Part shown: piece after piece, positions 16,930 through 23,849 of the stretch | How positions within the stretch are numbered: position 1 is the first letter of the stretch | Layout of the letters: every line of letters starts with the position of its first letter | Notes under the pieces: model-generated | What the model saw: the letters and a program-made list of their open reading frames with translations, nothing else | Told to the model about the DNA's origin: nothing | Databases searched by the model: none | From: Hyphomicrobiales bacterium | GTDB lineage: Bacteria > Pseudomonadota > Alphaproteobacteria > Rhizobiales > Xanthobacteraceae | DNA: 64,000 nucleotides | Reading direction: 5' to 3' | NCBI GenBank assembly: GCA_021730985.1 | Contig: JAKFYI010000015.1 | Location: forward strand, 62,001-126,000 | Program-made: the position numbers and the translations under genes

Positions 16930-18045
16930 CTATTCCCACGGCATCAGCGAGGCGTGGATCACGTCCGGCACGCCGCCGGGCTTGTTGCCGACCGAGCGGA
17001 TCGCGAGATCGACGTCCTTCAATCCGAACCGGTGCGTGGTGATCTTCTCCAGCGGAAACCGCTTCGATGCGATCTGCTGAAGCGCCAGTTCGCACGCCCG
17101 GTAGCTGTGGCCGCGTGCGCTTTTCATGGTGATGAACTTCACCGTGAACTTCTCCAGCGGGAAGTTCGGGAACGCCGCCAGCTCGCCCTGCGCTACGATG
17201 ATGCCGCCCTTGCGCTTCAGCGCCTCGATGCCGAGCAGGATCGGGATGGTGCCGGCGCCGGCGGTGCAGTCGAGCGAGACATCGACGCCCTTGCCGCCGG
17301 TGATTTCCATGATCCGCGCGAGCGGGTCCTCCTTGTTCACGTCGATGACGTAATCGGCGCCGAGCGTCTTGGCCACCTGGAGCCGAGCGCCGTCTTTTGA
17401 CGTGCCGGTGACGATGATCAACGAAGCTCCGGCCTGCTTGCAGATCACGATCTGCGACAGGCCCTGCTGGCCGGGTCCCTGGATCAGCACCGTCGAGTTG
17501 TAGCCGACGCAGCCGTCGAACAGCGACCACTCGACGCCGTTCGCCATCGGGGTGACCAGGCCGGCAAGCTCCGGTGTGACGCCCTTGGGCACATGATGCA
17601 CGACGGCGTTCCACGGCAGGTAGACGTACTGCGCGAACCCGCCCCACAGGTGCGGCGGCTTCTCGTCGGAGGTGTAGCCGTAGCGGATCGCGTCGGGATT
17701 GGTTCGCCAGTTGGTGTTCTCGCAGTGGCGGTACTGTCCGGCGTGGCACCATTCGCACTTGCCGCAGCTCACGTAGTGCTCGACGAAGACGAGATCGCCT
17801 TCCTTGAAGCCCTTGCGGTTGGTGAACTCGCGGCCGGCCTTGGCGATGTAGCCGATGTTTTCGTGGCCCATGATGGTGGGCTTGTCGTTGGGCGGGTGCG
17901 CGTACAGCTTGACGTCGGTGCCGCAGATGCCGGCCACCTCCATCTTCAGCAGCGCCGCGTCCGTGGGAACGTCCGGCATCGCGTATTCGCGAATCTCGGT
18001 CTTGCTCGGCCCGGTTCGCACGGCCGCCAGCACTTTTTCAGCCAC
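16930..18045 (-). CDS. Zinc-dependent alcohol dehydrogenase, MDR superfamily
   Basis: 371 residues. The catalytic zinc ligands are C41 (G-I-C-G-T-D), H61 and E62 (G-H-E). The structural zinc loop has the four-Cys pattern C94-x2-C97-x2-C100-x7-C108. The Rossmann fold follows, with an atypical nucleotide loop G-P-G-Q-Q-G in place of G-x-G-x-x-G, and V-D-V-S-L-D-C-T. Such enzymes oxidise alcohols or polyols with NAD(P). The upstream flank (18071-18171) is a long palindromic repeat, so the gene is probably a single-gene transcript. The alcohol substrate is unknown. Confidence 0.92.
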   Translation of the reverse strand: MAEKVLAAVRTGPSKTEIREYAMPDVPTDAALLKMEVAGICGTDVKLYAHPPNDKPTIMGHENIGYIAKAGREFTNRKGFKEGDLVFVEHYVSCGKCEWCHAGQYRHCENTNWRTNPDAIRYGYTSDEKPPHLWGGFAQYVYLPWNAVVHHVPKGVTPELAGLVTPMANGVEWSLFDGCVGYNSTVLIQGPGQQGLSQIVICKQAGASLIIVTGTSKDGARLQVAKTLGADYVIDVNKEDPLARIMEITGGKGVDVSLDCTAGAGTIPILLGIEALKRKGGIIVAQGELAAFPNFPLEKFTVKFITMKSARGHSYRACELALQQIASKRFPLEKITTHRFGLKDVDLAIRSVGNKPGGVPDVIHASLMPWE

Positions 18046-18070
18046 GTTACTGTCCTTCGTTGTCTGCGCT

Positions 18071-18171
18071 TGTCATGGCCGGGCTTGTCCCGGCCATCCA
18101 CGCCTTTGATGCAATAGAGCAGGCCTTAAAGTAGTAAGGCGTGGATGCCCGGCACAACGCCGGGCATGACG
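18071..18171. repeat. Long palindromic repeat, GTCATG(G/C)CCGG family
   Basis: Left arm 18071-18106 and right arm 18136-18171 are inverted copies over 36 bases with a few mismatches; each arm also contains its own GC-rich hairpin (GGCCGGG with CCCGGCC; GCCCGGC with GCCGGGC). It lies between two divergent genes and resembles REP-type elements common in Bradyrhizobiaceae. Confidence 0.8.
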
Positions 18172-18181
18172 GTGCTAAACA

Positions 18182-18478
18182 ATGCCCGGCTTCATCAACA
18201 GAAGCGCCGAACACAGCGCGGCGATCGGCCGCGTTCGCGAATGGACCCGCGAGCGGTTCGCGCTGGGCGAGGACGTAGCGATCGTGGTCGCGGAGGTCGC
18301 GTGCGCGGTGCCCGGCTGTCCGCCGCTCGAAACCGTGATCGCGTTCTGGAGCGAGGAGCGCAGGCATCACACCAAGGTCTTCAAGCCGGTGGCGGAAGTG
18401 GCCGAGGACGACCTGCCGCCGCGCTGGATGAAAGGAGCGCTCGCCGTGCCCGACGGCTTCGAGTGCGATTGCTGCTGA
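18182..18478 (+). CDS. Small conserved-looking protein with C-terminal CxCC
   Basis: 98 residues. I do not recognise a named domain. It has an amphipathic N-terminal helix region (R-V-R-E-W-T-R-E-R-F), the segment A-C-A-V-P-G-C-P-P-L-E-T-V-I-A-F-W, and ends in F-E-C-D-C-C. The five cysteines could bind metal or an Fe-S cluster, or be redox active. There is no signal peptide, so a cytosolic protein is expected. No good ribosome binding site is seen; the gene begins 10 bp after a palindromic repeat and ends 1 bp from the convergent receptor at 18480. Coding codon use supports a real gene. Confidence 0.7.
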   Translation: MPGFINRSAEHSAAIGRVREWTRERFALGEDVAIVVAEVACAVPGCPPLETVIAFWSEERRHHTKVFKPVAEVAEDDLPPRWMKGALAVPDGFECDCC

Positions 18479-18479
18479 C

Positions 18480-19439
18480 TCACTCCGGCTTCATCCCGGC
18501 GGCCTTCACCACCTTGCCCCACTTGACGAACTCGTCGTCGTAGAACTTGGCAAACTCCGGCACGCTCATCGGCACCGCCACCGCGCCCTGCTCGTCGAAA
18601 ATCTTCTTCACCTCATCCGATACAAGCAGCGCGTTGATTTCCTTGTTGAGCCGCTCGACGATCGGCTGCGGGGTGCCGGCCGGCACTGCGATGCCCCACC
18701 AGTTGGCGGCCTGATAGCCTGGCACGCCGGCCTCGTCGATCGTCGGCACGCCGGGCAGCAGGTTCGAGCGCCGGATGTCGCTGACGCCGAGCGCGCGCAG
18801 CTTGCCGGAACGGACGTGCGGCAGCGACGCGAGATACGAATTCATCAGCAACTGGCTGTGGCCGCCGAGCACGTCGATCATCGCCGGTCCGCCGCCCTTG
18901 AACGGCACCATGACGGTGTCGATCCCGGCCGTCATGGCGAACAGCACCGACGCGGTGTGGGTGAAACTGCCGACGCCGGCGTGCGCGAAATGCAGCGTGC
19001 CCGGCTTGCTCTTGGCGAGCGCGATCAGCTCTTTCACCGAATTGGCCGGCACCGAAGGATGCACGGTGAACACGCTCGGCCCGTTGCCCAGGGAAGCGAC
19101 CATCGTGAGCTGTTTCTTGGTGTCGTAGTTGAGCTTGTAGATGTGCGGATTGACCGCGTGCGCGAGCGACAGCAGCAGCAGCGTGTAACCGTCGGCGGGC
19201 GCGCCGATGACCATCTCGGTTCCGACCACAGCGCCGGCGCCTGAGCGATTTTCGGGAATGACCTGCTTGCCGAGCCGGTCGCCGAGCTTCTGGGCTGCGA
19301 GCCGCGCGACGATGTCCACGCTGCCGCCCGGCGCAAACGGAATGATCAGCCGCAACGGCTTGGCCGGATAATCCTGCGCGGAAGCAGGGGCGGCGAACGC
19401 GAGCAGCACGGCTAAAGATGCGAGAAGGGTCCGGCGCAT
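18480..19439 (-). CDS. TTT (Bug/TctC) receptor
   Basis: 319 residues with signal peptide MRRTLLASLAVLLAFAAPA to ASAQ/D and Bug motifs: Y-P-A-K-P-L-R-L-I-I-P-F-A-P-G-G-S-V-D-I, E-N-R-S-G-A-G-A, A-P-A-D-G-Y-T-L-L and V-P-F-K-G-G-G-P-A-M. The C-terminal half has W-W-G-I-A-V-P-A-G-T-P. It stands alone, with the hairpin-rich non-coding region on its upstream side and the small CxCC gene downstream. It is not especially similar to the 6945-9902 array, so it was acquired or duplicated separately. The ligand is unknown. Confidence 0.94.
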   Translation of the reverse strand: MRRTLLASLAVLLAFAAPASAQDYPAKPLRLIIPFAPGGSVDIVARLAAQKLGDRLGKQVIPENRSGAGAVVGTEMVIGAPADGYTLLLLSLAHAVNPHIYKLNYDTKKQLTMVASLGNGPSVFTVHPSVPANSVKELIALAKSKPGTLHFAHAGVGSFTHTASVLFAMTAGIDTVMVPFKGGGPAMIDVLGGHSQLLMNSYLASLPHVRSGKLRALGVSDIRRSNLLPGVPTIDEAGVPGYQAANWWGIAVPAGTPQPIVERLNKEINALLVSDEVKKIFDEQGAVAVPMSVPEFAKFYDDEFVKWGKVVKAAGMKPE

Positions 19440-19464
19440 GAATATTTCCTCCGCACTTTCAATT

Positions 19465-19540
19465 GTCGTCCCCGCGAAGGCGGGGACTCATTTCACACCG
19501 CACTCGCCGCCAGATGAATCCCCGCTTTCGCGGGGACGAC
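19465..19540. repeat. Palindromic repeat, GTCGTCCCCGCGAA family
   Basis: Arms at 19465-19486 and 19519-19540 are inverted copies with one mismatch, each itself a CCCCGC-GAAA/GAAG-GCGGGG hairpin. The same family occurs at 23219-23303 and, more diverged, at 41042-41140. Confidence 0.85.
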
Positions 19541-19604
19541 AGCCGGAGGGTGTGTTGTCGCCGGCGAACTGTACGAAGCATTCGCGGGCCTTGCCATCCA
19601 ATCA

Positions 19605-20042
19605 CGCTATCCATCCTTTCAGCCATGCGGGATCGCACCCGGGTTGTTTTGAGGCGCCGGGCGCGCCTTCCGTTCCTCGTCCCCCGGAAAGTCCGAGGGG
19701 ATGGAGCGCCAAGCGGCGCCTCATCTTGGTTCCCGCCTCCACGTTTCCGCGTTGGCGGGGCGCTCCTTGGCGGAGCGCGCGCCTCTCGGCGCTCCATCGC
19801 GGCGATTTTTGGCGCTCGGGGCCGTAACTTTCAGGACCGTCTGGGTGGGCCTTCCACCTCTGGATCGGTGCGGCTTTCGCCGCTCCTTCCTCCGGTCCCC
19901 ACCAGCCCATTGAAGGGCAGCCCCGCGTAGTCGGGACGGACGGTGACCCGGGCCTCCCGGGGCCGATCTTGCGAGGACCAACCGCAGGCGCCGCATCCAG
20001 CCCGCTGTCACAACGCCTCATGAAAGCGCCCTCGGCTGGATG
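19605..20042. other. Hairpin-rich non-coding element (possible structured RNA or repeat)
   Basis: About 440 bp without a credible gene. The short ORFs on both strands are Arg/Pro-rich and overlap each other. The DNA is packed with short inverted repeats: 19681-19700, 19700-19725 (11-bp stem with one mismatch, 4-base loop), 19760-19778, 19772-19795 (alternative partner for the same arm), 19844-19858, 19870-19883 (perfect 5-bp stem, GAAA loop on the minus strand), 19905-19918 and 19947-19961. The right end is closed by CATCCAGCC (19994-20002) and its inverse (20034-20042). The whole stretch 19440-20126 otherwise holds only a palindromic repeat and the upstream region of the DUF433 gene. Strand and boundaries are uncertain. 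It could be a large structured RNA, a non-autonomous mobile element, or a decayed repeat; I cannot name a family. Confidence 0.5.
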
Positions 20043-20126
20043 AATGGTGTGAATATAGTCCTAGATGTGCTGGCTGTCAAGCGCCGGCTGATTGCCCGGG
20101 GAGCTGGCCGACACTAAGTTCGGCCC

Positions 20127-20339
20127 ATGAGCACTTCCGTGGTCTCCTGCGATTCTGCCGTAATGGGTGGAGCGCCTGTCTTCGTTGGCACGCGCGTGCC
20201 GATCCAGACGCTGCTCGACCATCTGGAAGCCGGAGATTCGATCAACGATTTCCTCGAAGGGTATCCGACGGTGACGCGCCAACAGGTCATCGCATTCCTC
20301 GAGGAAGCAAAGGACCGGCTGGTTGAGTCGGTTTCGTGA
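20127..20339 (+). CDS. DUF433-family protein, likely antitoxin partner
   Basis: 70 residues, full length for DUF433. Signature: G-x-P-V-F-V-G-T-R-V-P-I-Q-T-L-L-D-H-L-E-A-G-D-S-I-N-D-F-L-E-G-Y-P-T-V-T, a winged-helix-like DNA-binding fold related to the VapB side of toxin-antitoxin pairs. Its stop overlaps the GTG start of the next gene by four bases (GTGA), showing translational coupling. Family members usually precede PIN-like DUF5615 proteins, as here. It probably neutralises the partner and represses the pair's promoter, by analogy only. Confidence 0.85.
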   Translation: MSTSVVSCDSAVMGGAPVFVGTRVPIQTLLDHLEAGDSINDFLEGYPTVTRQQVIAFLEEAKDRLVESVS

Positions 20340-20656
20340 GAGTGCTGCTCGACGAGTGTGTCGATTGGCGCCTTGCGCGCGATATCACCGGACACGACGT
20401 GAGAACAACTCACCAGATGGGTTGGGCTGCCAAGAAAAATGGCGAACTCCTCGCGCTGGCGTCGAAGGAGTTTGACGCGTTCGTTACGGTGGACCGCAAT
20501 CTCTCGATGCAGCAGAACCTAAGTCAGGTGACAATCGCGATTGTTGTTCTGCAGGCGAAAACCAATCGCCTACCGGATATTCGGCGATTAATTCCAGGTT
20601 TGCTGGCCGCTCTTGAAAAGGCCAAACCGGGTGCCGTCGAAGTCGTCGCGGACTAA
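20336..20656 (+). CDS. DUF5615-family PIN-like protein, putative toxin
   Basis: 106 residues from GTG at 20336. The N-terminus M-R-V-L-L-D-E-C-V-D has the acidic cluster of the PIN/Mut7-C-like fold, with another conserved acid in F-V-T-V-D-R-N-L; PIN domains are metal-dependent ribonucleases. It overlaps the DUF433 gene by four bases. The pair has the layout of a type II toxin-antitoxin module and sits next to the hairpin-rich element, a place where mobile or selfish DNA would be expected. Toxicity is inferred from family context and is not shown by sequence. Confidence 0.83.
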   Translation: MRVLLDECVDWRLARDITGHDVRTTHQMGWAAKKNGELLALASKEFDAFVTVDRNLSMQQNLSQVTIAIVVLQAKTNRLPDIRRLIPGLLAALEKAKPGAVEVVAD

Positions 20657-20661
20657 TCGCG

Positions 20662-20934
20662 CTATCGCGGCTGACGCCAATTGATCGACGATTTCCGAAA
20701 CCGCACGCGGTTTCCCTCCGGCAGCCGCAGCGCGTCGTAGCCGGCATCGCGCACCGCCTGGCGCTGCAGCTTGGGGTGCTGCGGCAGATCGTCGAACCAC
20801 CACTCGGCGCGGTGAGCCGCGCGCGGCAGCGCAAAGCCGAGAATGTCCTCGATCTGCTCGAACGACAGCACCAGCTCGCGCTCGTCCTGCTGCTTCAGGT
20901 AATCGCGGAGCGGATGGAATTTATTGTCGCTCAT
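20662..20934 (-). CDS. Small conserved protein, DUF7662-like
   Basis: 90 residues. The pattern Y/H-P-L-R-D-Y-L-K-Q-Q-x-x-x-E-L-V-L-S-F-E-Q-I-E-D-I-L-G-F-A-L-P followed by A-E-W-W-F-D-D and Q-A-V-R-D-A-G-Y-D matches a widespread small bacterial domain that I associate with DUF7662; that label is from memory. No catalytic residues are known. It is convergent with the DUF5615 gene, 5 bp apart. Its upstream flank is a palindromic repeat cluster (20977-21148). Confidence 0.72.
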   Translation of the reverse strand: MSDNKFHPLRDYLKQQDERELVLSFEQIEDILGFALPRAAHRAEWWFDDLPQHPKLQRQAVRDAGYDALRLPEGNRVRFRKSSINWRQPR

Positions 20935-20976
20935 CGTTATTGCGCCGCCTTGGTCACGAAAAATCTTAGTTCCATT

Positions 20977-21148
20977 CTCGTGTCCCGGCCAAGCGAGCCA
21001 TCAGCGCGTTGACGCGCGTCTTCGACGCGCTATGGCGAGCGCGAGCCGGGACCCAGCTTTCTACCCTAACCGGGGTCCCGGATCATCACTCGCGCGATAG
21101 TGAAGACGCGTGTTACCGCGAACATGGCGCTCGCTCGTCCGGGACAAG
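20977..21148. repeat. Palindromic repeat cluster, CGTGTCCCGG family
   Basis: Outer arms are tcgtgtcccggccaagcgag (20978-20997) and the inverted copy gctcgctcgtccgggac near 21129-21145. Inside are smaller inverted repeats, including GCGCGTTGACGCGCGTC and GTCCCGG/CCGGGAC pairs. A related element lies at 50729-50837. No gene is seen between the flanking genes. Confidence 0.7.
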
Positions 21149-21156
21149 AGACCGGA

Positions 21157-21966
21157 CTACCCCTTGATCTGCCGGCCTGCGCGGGCATCCGCGACCAGCG
21201 CGCCGAACGCGTCGAGCGCGGCCTTCGCGGTGTTGGCGTAGGTGTCCACCTTCAAGTCGAGCCACTTCTCGCCATACCCGATCGCGGTGATGGCGAGCCG
21301 CACGCGGCCGTCGAGCCACGGCCCGCCGCCGAAGCCGCCGATCACCGGGATTGAAACAGCGCTCACAACGGCCGCGCCCACCACCGGGCCGGAGTTGGTG
21401 AAGTCGAGCGCGCAGGCCCCGCAGGCCTCCAGCAGCTTCGCCTCCTCGACCAGCCTGGCTGTCATCTCCGGCGTCGCTTGCGCGCCTGCTGCGTTTTGCG
21501 CGCTGTAGGGAATGCCGTGCTTCGCCGCGGTCTGGGGCGTCAGCCCGAACTGCGCGAACACCGGAATGCCGGCGGCCACCACGGCGCGCACCGCTTCGGG
21601 ATGGTCGGCGGCCGCGTCGAGCTTCACCATGTCGGCGCCGCCTTCGCTGACGAGGCGCTTCGCCGCGCGCACCGCAGCTTCCGGTGATTCCTGCACCGGG
21701 CCGTAGGGCACATCGCAGCTCAACAGCACGCGCGCGGCGCCGCGGCGCACCGCTTTGCAGCAGATCAGCATCTCATCCAGCGTTACCTGCAACGGATCGT
21801 CATGGCCCCACAGGTTGACGCCAACCGAGTCGCCGACCGAAATAAAATCCACGCCGGCGCGGTCGGCGAGGCGGGCGATCGGCGTATCCCAGGCGACCAC
21901 GCCGATGCTTTTCTGGCCGTCGCGCTTCATCTGCTGAAGGGCGGCGATGGTGATTTTGGTTGTCAT
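21157..21966 (-). CDS. PanB-like ketopantoate hydroxymethyltransferase homologue, divergent
   Basis: 269 residues from ATG at 21966, which aligns with normal PanB N-termini. PanB transfers a hydroxymethyl group from methylene-tetrahydrofolate to 3-methyl-2-oxobutanoate. Conserved blocks: V-G-D-S-V-G-V-N-L-W-G-H-D, S-C-D-V-P-Y-G and F-G-L-T-P-Q. In E. coli numbering the metal ligands D45 and D84 are kept, but the E114 site reads D-M-V-K-L-D and the E181 site reads A-L-D-F, so both glutamates are aspartate. The glycine-rich I-G-I-G-A-G-P loop is also altered to I-G-G-F-G-G-G-P. No panC is nearby; a TTT receptor gene lies 123 bp upstream on the same strand. A catabolic relative is therefore more likely than a pantothenate enzyme (inference). 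Confidence 0.82.
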   Translation of the reverse strand: MTTKITIAALQQMKRDGQKSIGVVAWDTPIARLADRAGVDFISVGDSVGVNLWGHDDPLQVTLDEMLICCKAVRRGAARVLLSCDVPYGPVQESPEAAVRAAKRLVSEGGADMVKLDAAADHPEAVRAVVAAGIPVFAQFGLTPQTAAKHGIPYSAQNAAGAQATPEMTARLVEEAKLLEACGACALDFTNSGPVVGAAVVSAVSIPVIGGFGGGPWLDGRVRLAITAIGYGEKWLDLKVDTYANTAKAALDAFGALVADARAGRQIKG

Positions 21967-22016
21967 GCGCTCATAAGAGAGGAGGGCAGCATTGGATTCA
22001 AGCCGTCGCCCCGCCG

Positions 22017-22062
22017 CCCCCATCCTTCGAGACGCGCCCTGCGGGCGCTCCTCAGGATGAGG
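22017..22062. repeat. Palindromic repeat, CATCCTTCGAGACGC family
   Basis: CATCCTTCGAGACGC-GCCC-TGC-GGGC-GCTCCTCAGGATG forms one hairpin with imperfect outer and perfect inner stem. It lies just upstream of the PanB-like start. Relatives are at 32756-32885 and 39259-39304. Confidence 0.8.
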
Positions 22063-22089
22063 CGCAACTAGGGAAGCGCGTGCCAGCAT

Positions 22090-23109
22090 TCACTTCTGCT
22101 GGGCCCCATACACCGCCTTGACCTTCTCCAGCAGCGCGGGCGTCAGGTTGCTGACCTCGCCCACCAGCTTCTGCAATTCCTCGCCGGTCATCGGCCCGAG
22201 CGTCAGCTTCAGCTTCTTCGCGTCCTCGAGATACTCGGGATCCTTGGTCATGGCGTCGAAGGCGCGGCGCAGCGCGGCCAGGCGGTCGGCCGGAACGCCG
22301 GGCGTGGTCATGAACGCGGTGCCGACCTCGGTTGCATTCATCACCGCGCTGAGAATGGCGCGCTCCTCGTCGTTGCGGGCCAGCTCGACGGCGGTCGGCA
22401 CCTTCGGCAACTCGGGATGCCGCTTCAGCGCATATTGCACGACGATCGAGATTTTTTCCGGGTACCAATCCGGGTGCGCGACCTTCACCGCGGTCCATGA
22501 GGTCGAGTGTCCCTCGACCTCGCCTCGCTCGACCGCGAGCTGCGCCTCGTTCGAGCCCTTGTAGCCCATGATGAGCTTGAACTTGGTGCCGAGCACGTTG
22601 TTGGTGACCAGCGGATAGACCGAGACGGTCGAGCCGACGCCGGTGCCGGACAGCGTCGACTCAAACTTCTGTGCGTCGGCAAAGGTCTTCACCTTCGACG
22701 TGTGCCAGAGGAACACCATGTTCACGAGCGAGTCGACGCGGCCGATCCAGTTCAGCTCGGCGGTCTTGAAGCGCACCCCTTGCGTGCCGAGCTTTTCGTC
22801 GAGCGCGGCGGTCGGCGCGGCGATGCCGATCGACAGGCCGTCCTTCGCCGCGATGTTGTACATGTGCGCCAGCGCGAGGAAGCTGCCGGCGCCCGGCATG
22901 TTCTTCGGCACGATGGTGGGATTGCCGGGGATGTGCTTGCCGATGTGGCGCGCAACCAGCCGCGCATAGACATCGTTCGACCCGGCCGGCGGGTAGCCGA
23001 TGATCATGTCGATCGACTTGCCCTTGTAGAACTGCTCGGGCGTTTGCGCGGATGCGGATGTGGTGAGCAATGCGAGGGCAATGGCGAAACAGGCGCGGGC
23101 GAATGACAT
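22090..23109 (-). CDS. TTT receptor, second clade (FYKGK type)
   Basis: 339 residues with signal peptide MSFARACFAIALALLTT to ASAQ/T, then E-Q-F-Y-K-G-K-S-I-D-M-I-I-G-Y-P-P-A-G-S-N-D-V-Y-A-R-L and H-I-P-G-N-P-T-I-V-P-K-N-M-P-G-A-G-S. It belongs with 12820 and 30259, not with the classic Bug proteins. It ends 123 bp before the PanB-like gene on the same strand; the repeat at 22017-22062 lies in that gap, so co-transcription is possible but not certain. A second palindromic repeat lies upstream. The ligand is unknown; a branched 2-oxo acid would fit the neighbour but is speculative. Confidence 0.9.
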   Translation of the reverse strand: MSFARACFAIALALLTTSASAQTPEQFYKGKSIDMIIGYPPAGSNDVYARLVARHIGKHIPGNPTIVPKNMPGAGSFLALAHMYNIAAKDGLSIGIAAPTAALDEKLGTQGVRFKTAELNWIGRVDSLVNMVFLWHTSKVKTFADAQKFESTLSGTGVGSTVSVYPLVTNNVLGTKFKLIMGYKGSNEAQLAVERGEVEGHSTSWTAVKVAHPDWYPEKISIVVQYALKRHPELPKVPTAVELARNDEERAILSAVMNATEVGTAFMTTPGVPADRLAALRRAFDAMTKDPEYLEDAKKLKLTLGPMTGEELQKLVGEVSNLTPALLEKVKAVYGAQQK

Positions 23110-23218
23110 AAGTATGTTCCTTCGAGCTTCTCACGGCAGATTACGAATGGGGCCGCTTGTTACGCAACATTCTTGCAAGCATGCGATGTGCGGCTGGTCG
23201 TCGCCGCGCCCACCACTT

Positions 23219-23303
23219 GTCATCCCCGCGAAAGCGGGGAACCAGTAAACACCGTTCTATCGTGAGACCTCGGGTACTGGGTCCCCGCTTTCGCGGGGAT
23301 GAC
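23219..23303. repeat. Palindromic repeat, GTCATCCCCGCGAA family
   Basis: Arms 23219-23247 and 23275-23303 are inverted copies over 29 bases with one mismatch; each arm is a CCCCGC-GAAA-GCGGGG hairpin. It fills most of the gap between the receptor at 22090 and the gene at 23338. Confidence 0.87.
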
Positions 23304-23337
23304 AGCGGAATGTGCGGCGAACGGCTGGAATAGCTCC

Positions 23338-23844
23338 CTACGCCCTTAACGCCCGCAGCATGTCCTCGACGTATTCCTCGGCGCTCGCCACCACCAGCAT
23401 CAGCGCCCAGGGGCGCAGGTGGGACAGCGTCTTCGACAGCGCCTCGTCGGACTTGTCGGCGCCGCCCAGGATCAGGCCAGTGGTCATCACGCGCTTGAGG
23501 CTGCACGCCTCGCCGATGATCGAGGCGGCCTGCGCGCTTTCGCCGGCCGCGGCCACCATCACCACCAGGTCGGCGGCGTCGACTTCTTCCACCAGGTTCT
23601 TGGTCCGCCCCGCGAGGTCGGAAAGCCAGCCGGCGAAGCTCTCGCCGGCCTTCGGCGCATCGCCGAACGCGGAGGCGGTGAAGAACGTGGCGCGCGACCA
23701 TTTGCGCTCGGCCAGCATCTTCACCACGCGCTCGCTCGGCGCATCGAGTGCGATCACCTTCACCGCGCGCGGCTGCGAATTCGGCGCGTCGATCCGGTAC
23801 CGCGCTTCGGCGGCGCTCGACATGCGTGCGGATTCGGATTGCAT
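23338..23844 (-). CDS. Unknown Rossmann-like protein in Rieske operon
   Basis: 168 residues from ATG at 23844, 5 bp after the Rieske oxygenase stop; the frame stays open upstream only as a shadow of that gene. I do not recognise the family. The pattern looks alpha/beta: a hydrophobic strand A-V-K-V-I-A-L-D, then A-T-F-F-T-A-S-A-F-G-D, then A-D-L-V-V-M-V-A-A-A-G-E-S-A-Q-A-A-S-I-I-G-E-A-C, and a last strand A-L-M-L-V-V-A-S. The strand-glycine-helix segment could bind a nucleotide or phosphate. No reductase motif for FAD or 2Fe-2S is seen. Its tight linkage suggests it works with the oxygenase, for example as an accessory or regulatory protein (inference). Confidence 0.72.
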   Translation of the reverse strand: MQSESARMSSAAEARYRIDAPNSQPRAVKVIALDAPSERVVKMLAERKWSRATFFTASAFGDAPKAGESFAGWLSDLAGRTKNLVEEVDAADLVVMVAAAGESAQAASIIGEACSLKRVMTTGLILGGADKSDEALSKTLSHLRPWALMLVVASAEEYVEDMLRALRA

Positions 23845-23849
23845 GACGA

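Noticed and set aside
19686-19695. GGAAAGTCCG resembling the RNase P RNA core
   Set aside because: Only this short match is present; the other conserved RNase P blocks are absent and the surrounding layout does not fit.
19459-20021. Overlapping ORFs on both strands in the hairpin-rich region
   Set aside because: Arg/Pro-rich composition, mutual overlap, no signal peptide or domain; better explained as non-coding repeat DNA.
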